From: Phaeobacter sp. HF9A | GTDB taxonomy: Bacteria; Pseudomonadota; Alphaproteobacteria; Rhodobacterales; Rhodobacteraceae | NCBI RefSeq assembly: GCF_011806385.1 | Contig: NZ_JAATOX010000009.1 | Span: 1 to 63,877 of the forward strand | Length of the DNA: 63,877 nucleotides | Reading direction: 5' to 3' | Part shown: positions 16,239 to 26,057 of the stretch, one piece after another | How positions within the stretch are numbered: the first letter of the stretch is position 1 | How the letters are laid out: each line of letters begins with the position of its first letter | Made by a program: the position numbers and the translations under genes | Notes under the pieces: model-generated | What the model saw: only the letters and a program-made list of their open reading frames with translations | The model's database searches: none | What the model was told of the DNA's origin: nothing

Positions 16239-17747
16239 TCAGCCCAGTTTCTTGGCGACCAGCTCGTTGACCGCTTTGGGGTTGGCCTTGCCGCCGGTGG
16301 CTTTCATCACCTGACCGACGAACCAGCCCGCGAGTTTCGGGTTCTGTTTCGCCTTTTCCACCTGCGCCGGGTTGGCGGCGATGATCTCATCGAGCGCGGC
16401 CTCGATGGCGCCGGTGTCTGTCACCTGCTTCATGCCGCGGGCTTCGACGATTTCCGCTGGGTCGCCGCCTTCGGTATAGACGATCTCAAAGAGATCCTTG
16501 GCGATCTTGCCGGAGATGGCATCAGAGGCAATGAGGTCGATCACACCGCCGAGCTGCGCCGGGGTGACCGGGCTGTCGGTGATGTCGCGATCGTCCTTCT
16601 TGAGGCGACCGAAGAGCTCGTTGATGACCCAGTTCGCCGCCAGCTTGCCGTTGCGGCCCTTGGCCACCTCGTCAAAGTAATTGGCGCTCTCCAGATCTGC
16701 GGTCAGCACGGAGGCATCATAGTCGGTGAGGCCGAAATCTTTGATGAAGCGGGCTTTTTTCTCGTCCGGCAGCTCGGGCAGCTTGGATTTGATATCATCC
16801 ACCCAGTCCTGTTCGATCTCCAGCGGCAGCAGGTCAGGATCGGGGAAGTAGCGGTAATCATGCGCCTCTTCCTTGGAGCGCATGGAACGGGTTTCGCCCT
16901 TGTCGGGATCATAGAGCCGGGTTTCCTGCTCGACCTCGCCGCCGCTCTCAACAATGGCGATCTGGCGACGGGCCTCGACCTCGATGGCCTGCTGGATAAA
17001 GCGCATGGAGTTCATGTTCTTGATCTCGCAGCGGGTGCCGAGATGGGAGAAATCCTGCGTTTCCTGATATTTCTCGTACTGACCGGCGCGGCAGATGGAG
17101 ACGTTCACATCAGCGCGCAGGTTGCCGTTTTGCATGTTGCCGTCGCAGGTGCCCAGGTAGCGCATGATCTGGCGCAGCTTGGCGATATAGGCGGCGGCCT
17201 CTTCGGGGCCACGGATATCGGGGCGCGAGACGATCTCCATCAGGCAGACGCCGGTACGGTTGAGATCGACAAAGGACATGCTCGGGTCCATGTCGTGGAT
17301 GGATTTGCCGGCGTCCTGCTCCATGTGGATACGTTCGATGCGCACCAGACGCGCGGTGCCGTCGCCGAGTTCCACCAGCACCTCGCCCTCGCCGACGATG
17401 GGGTGATAGAGCTGCGAGATCTGATAGCCCTGCGGCAGGTCGGGATAGAAATAGTTCTTGCGGTCAAAGGCGGACCAGAGGTTGATATCAGCCTTGAGGC
17501 CCAGCCCGGTGCGCACCGCCTGTTCGACGCAATAGTCGTTGATCACCGGCAGCATGCCGGGCATGGCCGCATCCACGAAGGCGACGTTGGAGTTCGGCTC
17601 AGCGCCGAATTGGGTCGATGCGCCGGAAAACAGCTTTGCCTTGGAGCTGACCTGGGCATGTACCTCCATGCCGATGACCAATTCCCAGTCATGCTTGGCG
17701 CCCGCGATTACCTTGGGCTTGGGGAGTTCATATGTCAGGTCGAGCAT
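16239..17747 (-). CDS. gatB: Aspartyl/glutamyl-tRNA(Asn/Gln) amidotransferase subunit B
   Basis: A 502-residue GatB, the kinase/amidotransferase-coupling subunit of GatCAB, which converts mischarged Glu-tRNA(Gln) or Asp-tRNA(Asn) to the amidated form. Motifs seen: [23 protein letters not shown] near the N terminus, [16 protein letters not shown], and [22 protein letters not shown]. The tail domain ends [20 protein letters not shown]. Start at ATG 17747 ([13 protein letters not shown]). Length is standard. GatA and GatC are not adjacent. Confidence 0.97.
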   Translation of the reverse strand: MLDLTYELPKPKVIAGAKHDWELVIGMEVHAQVSSKAKLFSGASTQFGAEPNSNVAFVDAAMPGMLPVINDYCVEQAVRTGLGLKADINLWSAFDRKNYFYPDLPQGYQISQLYHPIVGEGEVLVELGDGTARLVRIERIHMEQDAGKSIHDMDPSMSFVDLNRTGVCLMEIVSRPDIRGPEEAAAYIAKLRQIMRYLGTCDGNMQNGNLRADVNVSICRAGQYEKYQETQDFSHLGTRCEIKNMNSMRFIQQAIEVEARRQIAIVESGGEVEQETRLYDPDKGETRSMRSKEEAHDYRYFPDPDLLPLEIEQDWVDDIKSKLPELPDEKKARFIKDFGLTDYDASVLTADLESANYFDEVAKGRNGKLAANWVINELFGRLKKDDRDITDSPVTPAQLGGVIDLIASDAISGKIAKDLFEIVYTEGGDPAEIVEARGMKQVTDTGAIEAALDEIIAANPAQVEKAKQNPKLAGWFVGQVMKATGGKANPKAVNELVAKKLG

Positions 17748-17859
17748 GGTTTTCCGCCGTATCCGATTGTCCTTGTTTGGCAAGCGTTCTAGGCGCGCGC
17801 GCGCTGAGGGGCAAGGGGCAATGCCTGTGGTGCGGCTGATCCGGCGCAAAACGCGGAAA

Positions 17860-17887
17860 CAGGCGGCACGCTTTCCGGCGCCGCCTG
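17860..17887 (-). terminator. Hairpin after the family 3 solute-binding protein gene
   Basis: An 8-bp stem (CAGGCGGC/GCCGCCTG) with a 12-base loop, 21 bases past the stop of the leftward gene. It is followed by GTTTCC rather than a full T-run. Confidence 0.5.
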
Positions 17888-17907
17888 CAAAACGGGAGAA
17901 CGGGACC

Positions 17908-18642
17908 TCAGTTCACGTATTTGTTGACGATCACGTCATAGGTGCCGTCACTGCGCATCTCCGCCAGCGCCTGCGCCAGCTTGTCGGCCACGGCGGCATC
18001 AAATTCCGCATTTGCGGCCAACCACATATGGGAGCTGCGCACCGGGGCGCCGATAATGATCGTATTGGGGTCGATGCCGGCTTCCTTCACCGCGTGGAGC
18101 ACACGCTGGTTGAAGGTATACCAGGCATCCACGCGACCGCCGGTGAGCAGCCGTGCGGCTGTGGCGGTGTCGGTTGTGGACTGCAAATCCGCGAAGCCAA
18201 GCTCCAGCAGGTATTTTTCCCGCGGGGTGCCCCCCAGCGTCGCAATGCGTTTCAGGCTGCGGGCGTCGTCGACGGAGTTCACGGCGCCAGAGGTGGTTGC
18301 AAAGACTTCATTGGCGACGATCATCTCGGCGATCCAGGTATAGGTCGTTTCGCGCGACGCGGTGCGTGATGTGGTGAACAGCAGCGCATTGGGCGTCGTC
18401 TGTGCCACGGCCTGCGCGCGTTTCCACGGCAGATACTCGATATCGATCGCGACGCCCGACCGTTTGGACATCTCTTCCAGCAATTCGTGAGAAATACCAG
18501 GCATGTCCTGATCGGATCCGAGCGTGAACGGCGGAAGAACCGCAGTATAGGCTTTGATCGCCTCCGCGCGCGCATTGTCCATGGTTGAGAGAAGGAAAGA
18601 AGCAGCCAGAGCGATGGCCCACTTTAGATTTTTGATCGACAC
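17908..18642 (-). CDS. Family 3 extracellular solute-binding protein (polar amino acid type)
   Basis: A 244-residue periplasmic protein. The signal peptide reads [26 protein letters not shown]. The mature part has the two-lobe SBP family 3 layout: [32 protein letters not shown] in lobe 1, and [15 protein letters not shown] followed by [15 protein letters not shown] in lobe 2. The start is GTG at 18642, chosen because a full GGAGG lies eight bases upstream. No permease or ATPase is nearby, so it may be an orphan binding protein or a sensor-type relative. The ligand is unknown. Confidence 0.85.
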   Translation of the reverse strand: MSIKNLKWAIALAASFLLSTMDNARAEAIKAYTAVLPPFTLGSDQDMPGISHELLEEMSKRSGVAIDIEYLPWKRAQAVAQTTPNALLFTTSRTASRETTYTWIAEMIVANEVFATTSGAVNSVDDARSLKRIATLGGTPREKYLLELGFADLQSTTDTATAARLLTGGRVDAWYTFNQRVLHAVKEAGIDPNTIIIGAPVRSSHMWLAANAEFDAAVADKLAQALAEMRSDGTYDVIVNKYVN

Positions 18643-18884
18643 TTGGGAAACCTCCAGTTTGCGGCGATGAACCAACCGGTTTAGGAGGCATTTGCCGCGA
18701 CTGAGTACAATTTAACGGGTCTAGTGGCGTTTGTTTGTAAAGGCGCAGGGCTTAAGAAAAGGATAATGGCGCCGACAGGTGAAGGGTGCGCGTGTTCTTT
18801 GCTTGGCCTCGAGCTTCGCTGTCGCTAAGACAGTGCTCCGGCTTCCAGAGGGGGGAGCCGCGGCAACAACAGGAGCAGCACGTC

Positions 18885-21221
18885 TTGGACACGACCCTTC
18901 GAATTGCTCGAAAAATCTCTGACGAAATCGGATCTTCGGTCCAGCAGGTGAATTCAGCCGTTGCGCTGCTGGATGAGGGGGCGACGGTGCCCTTCATCGC
19001 GCGCTACCGGAAAGAAGCCACCGGCGGGCTGGATGATACCCAACTGCGCACCCTGAACGAGCGGTTGGACTACCTGCGCGAGATGGAAAAACGCCGGGCG
19101 GCGATCCTTGAGTCGATCAAATCGCAGGACAAGCTGACCGATGATCTGGCGGCGGCGATCACCAGGGCAGAAACCAAGGCCGAGCTGGAAGACATCTATC
19201 TGCCCTATAAGCCCAAGCGCCGCACAAAGGCGATGATCGCGCGGGAAAACGGGCTGGAGCCGCTGCTGGAGGCGATTCTCGCGGATCGCGCAGCGGATCC
19301 GGAGGCGCTGGCGGCGGGCTATCTTTCTGACGCGGTGACCGAGATCAAAGACGCGCTGAATGGTGCGCGCGACATCCTGACCGAACGTTTGACGGAAAAC
19401 GCCGAACTTCTGGGGCGTCTGCGCGGCTATCTTCAGGCCGAGGCGGTGCTGACGGCCAAGGTGGTCCCGGGGCAGGAACAGGCAGGGGCGAAGTTTTCCG
19501 ACTATTTCGAACATTCCGAGACCTGGAAAAACGTGCCCTCGCATCGGGCGCTGGCGATGTTGCGGGGCTCCAACGAGGGGGTGCTGACGCTGGATATCGC
19601 GCCTCCGGGGGAGGAGGGGGCGAGCCGCGCCGAAGAGATGGTCGCCGCCGTTCTGGAGGTGCGCGGCAATGGCGCGGGCGACAAATGGCTGCGCAAGGTG
19701 GCGGGCTGGTGCTGGCGGGGGAAGCTGTCGCTTTCGATGATGCTGGAGCTGATGGGCGACCTTAGGGCCCGCGCGCAGGAGGAGGCCATCCAGGTCTTTG
19801 CCCGCAACCTCAAGGATCTGCTCTTTGCAGCGCCGGCCGGTGCGCGACCGACGCTCGGGCTGGATCCGGGCATTCGCACCGGCGTTAAGGCGGCAGTGGT
19901 TGACGCGACCGGGAAATTGGTGGCCACCGAGACCCTCTACCCGTTTCAGCCAAAGAATGACCTGCGGGGCGCGCAGGTCTCGATCCTGAAGCTGATCGCC
20001 GAACATGGGGTCGAGCTGATCGCGATCGGCAATGGCACCGCCAGCCGCGAGACCGAACGTATGGTGGCCGAGGTCATCAAGAACCTGCCCGCCAAGGTCA
20101 AGGCGCCCACCAAGGTGGTGGTCTCCGAGGCGGGGGCCTCGGTCTATTCCGCCTCCGAACTGGCGGCGCGGGAATTCCCCGATCTGGACGTCAGCCTGCG
20201 CGGAGCGGTCTCCATCGCGCGGCGCCTGCAAGATCCGCTGGCCGAGCTGGTCAAGATCGAACCCAAAAGCATCGGCGTCGGCCAGTATCAGCACGATGTG
20301 GATCAGCACAAACTCTCGAAATCGCTGGAGGCGGTGATCGAGGATGTGGTGAACGCGGTGGGCGTGGACCTCAATATGGCCTCGGCCCCCTTGCTGGCGC
20401 ATGTCTCGGGCCTCGGGCCGGGCCTGGCGGAAGCCATTGTGTCGCATCGCGACGTCAACGGCGCCTTTGCAAGCCGCAAGGAGCTGCTGAAGGTGGCGCG
20501 CCTCGGTCCCAAGGCCTTTGAGCAATGCGCCGGGTTCCTGCGCATCCAGGGCGGCACAGAACCGCTGGACGCCTCCGCCGTTCACCCCGAAAGCTACGCC
20601 GTGGCGCGCAAGATCGTGGCCGCCTGTGGCCGCGACATCCGCCAGATCATGGGCGATGGCGCGGCGCTGAAATCCCTGCGCGCCGAACACTTCGTCGAGG
20701 GCGAGGTCGGCCTGCCCACTGTGCGCGATATCTTTGCCGAGCTGGAAAAACCGGGCCGCGACCCGCGTCCGAGCTTTGTCACCGCCAGCTTCACCGATGG
20801 GGTGGAGCAGATCACCGATCTGAAGCCCGGCATGGTGCTGGAAGGCACGGTCACCAATGTCGCCGCCTTTGGCGCCTTTGTCGATATCGGGGTGCATCAG
20901 GACGGGCTGGTCCATGTCAGCCAATTGGCCGACAAATTCGTGAAAGACCCGCATGAGGTGGTGAAGACCGGCCAGGTGGTCAAGGTCACCGTGGTCGAGG
21001 TGGACGTGGCGCGCAAACGCATTGGCCTGACGATGAAAAAGGATGGCGGCGCCTCCGCCAAGGAGGACCGCAGGGCCCGCGACAGCCAGGCCGGCGCCGG
21101 TCCCCGGGGACGGGGACCACAGCCCCAGCGCGGCAAGATGTCCGCCGCACCAAAGAGCAAAGCCGGCAATGACACTGGCGCGCTGGGCGCGGCTCTCATG
21201 GATGCGTTCAAGAAAAAATGA
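18885..21221 (+). CDS. tex: Tex-like RNA-binding transcription accessory protein
   Basis: A 778-residue Tex protein: an N-terminal helical region ([31 protein letters not shown]), a YqgF-like RNase H-fold domain ([20 protein letters not shown]), helix-hairpin-helix segments ([23 protein letters not shown]), and a C-terminal S1 RNA-binding domain ([36 protein letters not shown]). A low-complexity basic tail ends in FKKK. The start given is TTG at 18885, because AGGAG lies nine bases upstream and the protein then begins like other Tex proteins. The frame upstream to 18786 has no such support. The family acts on transcription or RNA turnover; the exact role is unsettled. Confidence 0.93.
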   Translation: MDTTLRIARKISDEIGSSVQQVNSAVALLDEGATVPFIARYRKEATGGLDDTQLRTLNERLDYLREMEKRRAAILESIKSQDKLTDDLAAAITRAETKAELEDIYLPYKPKRRTKAMIARENGLEPLLEAILADRAADPEALAAGYLSDAVTEIKDALNGARDILTERLTENAELLGRLRGYLQAEAVLTAKVVPGQEQAGAKFSDYFEHSETWKNVPSHRALAMLRGSNEGVLTLDIAPPGEEGASRAEEMVAAVLEVRGNGAGDKWLRKVAGWCWRGKLSLSMMLELMGDLRARAQEEAIQVFARNLKDLLFAAPAGARPTLGLDPGIRTGVKAAVVDATGKLVATETLYPFQPKNDLRGAQVSILKLIAEHGVELIAIGNGTASRETERMVAEVIKNLPAKVKAPTKVVVSEAGASVYSASELAAREFPDLDVSLRGAVSIARRLQDPLAELVKIEPKSIGVGQYQHDVDQHKLSKSLEAVIEDVVNAVGVDLNMASAPLLAHVSGLGPGLAEAIVSHRDVNGAFASRKELLKVARLGPKAFEQCAGFLRIQGGTEPLDASAVHPESYAVARKIVAACGRDIRQIMGDGAALKSLRAEHFVEGEVGLPTVRDIFAELEKPGRDPRPSFVTASFTDGVEQITDLKPGMVLEGTVTNVAAFGAFVDIGVHQDGLVHVSQLADKFVKDPHEVVKTGQVVKVTVVEVDVARKRIGLTMKKDGGASAKEDRRARDSQAGAGPRGRGPQPQRGKMSAAPKSKAGNDTGALGAALMDAFKKK

Positions 21222-21262
21222 TCTGGGTCAGGCGCAGGGCTTAGGGCTCAGGCGCCTGTCCC

Positions 21263-21325
21263 TTCTTCTAACCAAAATATCCCGGGGGTGAGACCCCGAA
21301 AGGGGGCGAGGGGGCAGCGCCCCCT
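21263..21325. repeat. Intergenic repeat, copy A
   Basis: TTCTAACCAAAATATCCCGGGGG core, then a short spacer and an AGGGGGC-AGC-GCCCCCT hairpin at 21309-21325 that abuts the stop of the leftward 434-residue gene. The same architecture occurs at 32596-32651 and 61419-61500. It may act as a bidirectional terminator between tex and its convergent neighbour. Confidence 0.75.
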
Positions 21326-22630
21326 TTACCCTGCCATCACCTCGGGGCCTTCGGGGGTGAAGACCACGCGGCACCCCGCGTCGATTTCCTCGCGAAACAG
21401 ATCGGCAATCGCGCGCAGCGCTTGCGAGCGGCCCCGTTCGGCGAAATGTCGGAGCGAGCGCACCGGGGCGTCATTGTCAAATCCGGCGGCGGCATGGGCC
21501 CATATCATCGGATTGAGCTCGCGCAGGTGGTTGCGGATCAGCCAATTGGCCGCCTCGGCCACCTCGGCGCGCACCTGACGCGCGTCTGGCATCGCCGCGT
21601 CGGCGGGTTTCAGCGCCACGCTGCAATAGGCGGACAACAGGTTCACCCGATCCTGGCTCGGCCTGCGCTCCACGATATCGGCAATCCCATCGAGGAAGAA
21701 CTGCACATCCACCGTCAGGCAGGCGGCATCGCTGCGGGCGAGGGCGTCGAAATAGACCCAGGTATAGCCCGCCGCACCCCATTGGGGCTCAACCAGCGCG
21801 GCGACCCGGCGGGCCTCCAGATCCAGTGCGCTCAACCCGTGCTTGCCCTGTTCCACCAGATGGCTGCCAAGCGCGCGCATGTGGCGCGGGTTGAGCGGAT
21901 CCAGTCGGATCAAAGCGCAGTAATCATCGGCGATCCGGCGCGGTGTCGCGGGTTCCTGCGCGCAATAGAGCGCGCAGCGCGCTGCGGTGACAAAGGGGCG
22001 CTGGGCGGCGGCCTCGGCCAGCGGGGCAAGGAGCACCTCGGCCCGCTTTTGATGCGCCGCCGCCCGCGCCTGCAATGGCGCTTGCTGGCGCGGCTGCGCG
22101 TCAGCGGTGCGGCGGCAGGCCCAGGCGATATCCAGATGCGCCAGCGCCACCAGCGTCGAGATCTCCACCCCGCGCCCGAGGTCCAGCCGGATACGCTCCA
22201 GCGCCATAATCCCGTCGAGGGTGATGCGATCCGTCAGCGGCAGCCCTTCGCTCAGCGCATGTTCCACGGCGTTCACAACATCAGCGCGCGCGCCATAGGC
22301 GATAAGATCGGCGATCGGCATGCCCTCGGGGGTTGCCGCTTGCGCGCCGTCTGCGGCGCGGATACGGGCTTCGACCTCGCGCCATCGGTCTTGTCTGGCC
22401 AGGAATTGCCCCTCGGCAATGGCGGCGTCTTCGGCCTCGTTTTCGGCGTTGCGGTCTGGCACCGGGATCGACAGCACCTGATCCAGCTGCACATCCATTG
22501 CGGGGCGCGCCGCCTTGACGCGCTGCGGCAGGTGCAGCCCGCGCGGGGACAGCAGCGCAGGCATGCGGGCTGTGACCAGGCGCAACGCCTTTTTCAAACC
22601 ATGTGTTGCCGGCAGGGCGGAAAGAGGCAT
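21326..22630 (-). CDS. Unrecognised 434-residue alpha-helical protein
   Basis: I recognise no named domain. The sequence is Ala/Arg/Leu-rich and helical throughout, with short repeats suggestive of TPR-like packing (EGQFLARQDRWREVEARIRAADGA; CALYCAQEPATPRRIADDYCALIRLDPLNPRHMRALGSHLVEQGKHG). It has no signal peptide or membrane helix. Conserved-looking Trp/Tyr clusters (GAAGYTWVYFDALARSD) sit near residue 290. The start at 22630 (MPLSALPATHGLKKAL) was chosen over the longer frame to 22759, whose extra residues are Arg/Pro-rich and unlike the rest. Neighbours (small membrane protein, pepN) give no functional clue. Confidence 0.7.
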   Translation of the reverse strand: MPLSALPATHGLKKALRLVTARMPALLSPRGLHLPQRVKAARPAMDVQLDQVLSIPVPDRNAENEAEDAAIAEGQFLARQDRWREVEARIRAADGAQAATPEGMPIADLIAYGARADVVNAVEHALSEGLPLTDRITLDGIMALERIRLDLGRGVEISTLVALAHLDIAWACRRTADAQPRQQAPLQARAAAHQKRAEVLLAPLAEAAAQRPFVTAARCALYCAQEPATPRRIADDYCALIRLDPLNPRHMRALGSHLVEQGKHGLSALDLEARRVAALVEPQWGAAGYTWVYFDALARSDAACLTVDVQFFLDGIADIVERRPSQDRVNLLSAYCSVALKPADAAMPDARQVRAEVAEAANWLIRNHLRELNPMIWAHAAAGFDNDAPVRSLRHFAERGRSQALRAIADLFREEIDAGCRVVFTPEGPEVMAG

Positions 22631-22808
22631 CGCGTTGTCCCAGGTCTTGTGGCGCAGTCTTGATAAGATCTGAGTGTCGGCAAGATTTGGGGCGGGGCCG
22701 GGGAGTTTGACAGGCCAATTGCGGCCCGCGCGGCGCAAAAACCGGCAAGAGCGCGGCATTTTGCCGAAACGCTCGCGAAACCGGCAGATCGCCGCTGATT
22801 GATGCCAA

Positions 22809-23261
22809 TCAGAGAACGTTAAAATGCTGTCTTTTCACGGGGATGGCGCGGGTTTCCAGCGCCTGTTCAAAGGCCCGGTGGTTGGGGGTGACTTCCGGTG
22901 GCAGCCGGTGATGGGTGCCGGGTTTGGTGTGCACCGTGGCGCGGATTGAAAAATCCCAGCGGGTCAGCAGCACCACATGGTCGATTTCGCGCAGCGCGAT
23001 ATCGGCCTCGCTGCGCGCGGAACGCCAGCGCAGGGCGGTGTCATCCATTTCGAGCCAGGCCGCGGGATTGCGCCAGAGCTCCCATAGTGCGGGCAGCAGC
23101 GGCAGGGCAAGCAGTGCGACAATCCAGAGCCGCGCCTGAAACAGCGCCAAGAGCGCCAGCAGCACCAACAGCCAAAGCGCCACAAACAGCAACGCCTTGA
23201 GCGAGCGCGCATCCCGGTCAAAGCGGAATGCGCGCGGAACTGATGCGGTGAGTTCAGGCAT
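22809..23261 (-). CDS. Small membrane protein with two helices and a PH-like cytoplasmic domain
   Basis: 150 residues. Residues 27-64 form two adjacent transmembrane helices (LLFVALWLLVLLALLALFQ, then IVALLALPLLPALW), followed by a soluble part with short beta-strands (WLEMDDTALRWRSARSEADIALREIDHVVLLTRWDFS) that resembles bacterial PH-like membrane domains. The ATG at 23261 overlaps the pepN stop by eight bases, so it is translationally coupled to pepN. Function is unknown. Confidence 0.75.
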   Translation of the reverse strand: MPELTASVPRAFRFDRDARSLKALLFVALWLLVLLALLALFQARLWIVALLALPLLPALWELWRNPAAWLEMDDTALRWRSARSEADIALREIDHVVLLTRWDFSIRATVHTKPGTHHRLPPEVTPNHRAFEQALETRAIPVKRQHFNVL

Positions 23262-25818
23262 CGAGAATGCGGCTGACCATCTCATTGGTGTCGCGGCTGA
23301 GCCCCTCGACCGATTTGATCCGCTGCAAGGCGGCGCGGATCAGGCCCTGGCGGGATGCGTCATAGCGTTTCCAGGTCTGGAAGGCGGTGCACATGCGGGC
23401 GGTGGTCTGCGGGTTCAGCGGATCAAGGGCGATCAGCTGTTCCGCGAGCAGATCATAGCCCGCGCCATCGGCCTGATGAAAACCGGCGTGGTTCATCGAG
23501 AGCGCCCCCATCACCGCGCGGAAGCGGTTGGGGTTCTTGATGGTAAAGAGCGCATGGCCGGTCAATTCCCGCGCCACGCTGGCGGCGCGTTCGGGCCGGG
23601 CGGTGGCCACTTGCAGCGCGAACCACTTGTCCATCACCAGCCGGTCTCCCTGCCATTGCTCAAAAAACGCGCGGCTCTGGGCCTCGCCCTTTCCGGCCTT
23701 CAGGAGACAGGCCAGCGCGCTGTTTTGCACCGTCATATTGTCGGCGTTTGCGAATTGCCTTGCTGCGGCCTCGCCGCCGTCAAGCCGGGTCAGAAGCCCG
23801 AGGATACGCCCGTTCAGTGCGCGCAGGCCCGCGTCCCTTGCATCGGGGCGGAAGGGGCCATCGACCTGGGTGGCGGCAAAGAGGCGCGGCAGGCTGTCGG
23901 CGAGGCTTTGTGCCAGGGTCTGGGAAAAGGTCTCCGCCGCGTCGAAAATCGCATCCGGGTCGGGGGTGATCCCCTGATCAAACAGCGCCTGGGCGATCTC
24001 GCTTTCGCTCGGCGGGGCCAGCACCAGGGCGCGGAAGGCGGGGTCCAATGTGTCGTCGCGCAGCAGGGTGCTCAGCGCCGCCAGGTAATCTGCACCGGGG
24101 CTGGCGCCTTCGGTCACCATGGCGATGCGCGCGGCCTTGGCCAGCTCGCGGCCTGCCTCCCAGCGGTTGAAGGGATCGGTGTCATGGGCCAACAGAAAGG
24201 CGCGCTCGGCGGCGCTGCTTTCGCGCTCCAGGATCACCGGCGCCGAGAAGTCGCGCAGGATCGAGGGGATCGGCCGGGCATTGAGCCCGTCAAAGGAGAA
24301 GCTCTGCTCGGCCTTTGTCATTTCCAGCACCTTTGTGGGCAGCACCTCGTCGCCATTGGGGTTGAGCAGACCGACGGCGATGGGGATCACCTTGGGGTCT
24401 TTTTCCGGCTGGCCGGGTGTCGGTGGGGTGCTCTGGCGGAAGGTCAGCGTGTAGGTGCCCTCTGCATAGCTTTCCTCAACCGAGAGGCGAGGCGTTCCGG
24501 CCTGGCTGTACCAGTTTTTGAACTGCGCCAGATCGCGGCCGGTGGAGTCCTCAAAGACCTTGATCCAGTCCTCGATGGTGCAGGCCTGACCGTCGTGGCG
24601 CTCAAAGTAGAGATCCAGTGCCTGGTAATACGCCGCGTCGCCCACAAGGCGTTTGAGCATGCCGATCACCTCGGCGCCCTTTTCATAGACGGTGGCGGTA
24701 TAGAAGTTGTTGATCTCCTGAAACGCCTCGGGGCGCACCGGATGGGCAAGGGGGCCGTTGTCCTCGGGGAACTGGCGCGCGCGCAGATCAATCGCGTCGT
24801 CGATCCGTTTCACCGGCGCAGAGCGCATATCGGCGGTGAACTGGGCATCGCGGAACACTGTCAGCCCCTCTTTCAGGCAGAGCTGGAACCAGTCGCGGCA
24901 GGTGATCCGGTTGCCGGTCCAGTTGTGAAAATACTCATGGGCAATAATTGCCTCAATTCTCTCAAAATTTAAATCAGTTGAGGTCTCAGGGCTGGCGAGG
25001 ACGCAAGAAGAGTTGAAAATGTTCAAGCCCTTGTTCTCCATCGCGCCCATGTTGAAGTCGTCCACGGCGACGATATTGAACACATCGAGGTCGTATTCAC
25101 GGCCATAGGTGTCCTCGTCCCATTTCATCGACTTCTTCAGCGCCTCCATGCCAAAGGCGCATTTGTTTTCGTCGCCGGGGCGCACCCAGATGTTCAACTC
25201 CACCGCCTTGCCGGACATGGTGGTGAAGCTGTCGGGATGGTTCACCAGATCGCCCGCGACCAGTGCAAACAGATAGGCCGGTTTCGGCCAGGGGTCGTGC
25301 CATTCGGCAAAGCCCGCGCCGGAGGCCACCGGGTTGCCATTGGAGAGCAGCACCTTTTCAGTCCCCTCAATGCGCACGCTGAAGGTGCTCATGACGTCGG
25401 GGCGGTCGGGGTAATAGGTGATCTTGCGAAAGCCTTCGGCCTCGCATTGGGTGCAATACATGCCGTTGGACATATAAAGCCCCTCCAGCGCGGTGTTCGC
25501 CTTGGGGTTGATTTCAACCTCCGCCTCCCAGGTGAAGGGCTGGTCGGGAACGGCGCAGGTGAGGCCGTGATCGGTGAGCTCCGGCGTGACCTCCGTGCCA
25601 TCAATGCGGGCCGAGATCAGCGAGAGCGCCTCGCCATGCAAAAAAAACCGGGGCGCGGCGACATCGGGTTTCGCGGCAAAGCGGATCCTGGACAGCACGC
25701 GGGTGGTTTCCGGCGCGAGGCGAAAGGTCAGCTCCACGCTTTCCACATCAAAGCCAAAGGGCGTGTAGTCCTTCAGATAGAAGGTCTCGGGCTGGGTGGC
25801 GGGGGCGGCATCTTTCAT
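23254..25818 (-). CDS. pepN: Aminopeptidase N
   Basis: An 854-residue M1 family zinc aminopeptidase of the E. coli PepN type, a cytoplasmic enzyme that removes N-terminal residues from peptides. GAMEN (substrate-binding) is at 258-262, the zinc motif HEYFH at 294-298, and the third zinc ligand Glu at about 317 in KEGLTVFRD. The start is ATG 25818; the extension to 25968 is not protein-like. Codons for residues about 269-299, immediately before and through HEYFH, switch from GC-ending to mostly A/T-ending (TTA, AGA, ATT, GCA), unlike the rest of the gene. The downstream small membrane protein overlaps its stop. Confidence 0.96.
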   Translation of the reverse strand: MKDAAPATQPETFYLKDYTPFGFDVESVELTFRLAPETTRVLSRIRFAAKPDVAAPRFFLHGEALSLISARIDGTEVTPELTDHGLTCAVPDQPFTWEAEVEINPKANTALEGLYMSNGMYCTQCEAEGFRKITYYPDRPDVMSTFSVRIEGTEKVLLSNGNPVASGAGFAEWHDPWPKPAYLFALVAGDLVNHPDSFTTMSGKAVELNIWVRPGDENKCAFGMEALKKSMKWDEDTYGREYDLDVFNIVAVDDFNMGAMENKGLNIFNSSCVLASPETSTDLNFERIEAIIAHEYFHNWTGNRITCRDWFQLCLKEGLTVFRDAQFTADMRSAPVKRIDDAIDLRARQFPEDNGPLAHPVRPEAFQEINNFYTATVYEKGAEVIGMLKRLVGDAAYYQALDLYFERHDGQACTIEDWIKVFEDSTGRDLAQFKNWYSQAGTPRLSVEESYAEGTYTLTFRQSTPPTPGQPEKDPKVIPIAVGLLNPNGDEVLPTKVLEMTKAEQSFSFDGLNARPIPSILRDFSAPVILERESSAAERAFLLAHDTDPFNRWEAGRELAKAARIAMVTEGASPGADYLAALSTLLRDDTLDPAFRALVLAPPSESEIAQALFDQGITPDPDAIFDAAETFSQTLAQSLADSLPRLFAATQVDGPFRPDARDAGLRALNGRILGLLTRLDGGEAAARQFANADNMTVQNSALACLLKAGKGEAQSRAFFEQWQGDRLVMDKWFALQVATARPERAASVARELTGHALFTIKNPNRFRAVMGALSMNHAGFHQADGAGYDLLAEQLIALDPLNPQTTARMCTAFQTWKRYDASRQGLIRAALQRIKSVEGLSRDTNEMVSRILDA

Positions 25819-26057
25819 CGGGGGATCCTTCTGCTGTCGGGGCGGGCGCGGGGCGCTTTCCCCTAGAGGTATGCAAGCGCAGGCGGCGGGACAAGCATCC
25901 TTCTGGCGCGGGCGGGCCGCGCAGGCGCATCTTTTGGAAAAAATTGAAAATCCTGTACTGGAAAACACGCGCGGCCAAAGGGCTCGATTTGTTGCCGATC
26001 GGAAACTTTTGCCGTATCAGACGGCATGCAATCGTGCACCGCCAGGAGGAGCAGAAT

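Noticed and set aside
18954-20954. A 666-codon leftward frame opposite tex
   Set aside because: No recognisable domain, no ribosome site, and the other strand encodes a full conserved Tex.
21326-22759. Longer start for the 434-residue protein
   Set aside because: The extra N-terminal residues are Arg/Pro-rich and no ribosome site supports the upstream start.
23197-24972. A 591-codon rightward frame opposite pepN
   Set aside because: Shadow of the pepN coding sequence; composition is Gly/Ala/Arg-rich and no motifs are present.
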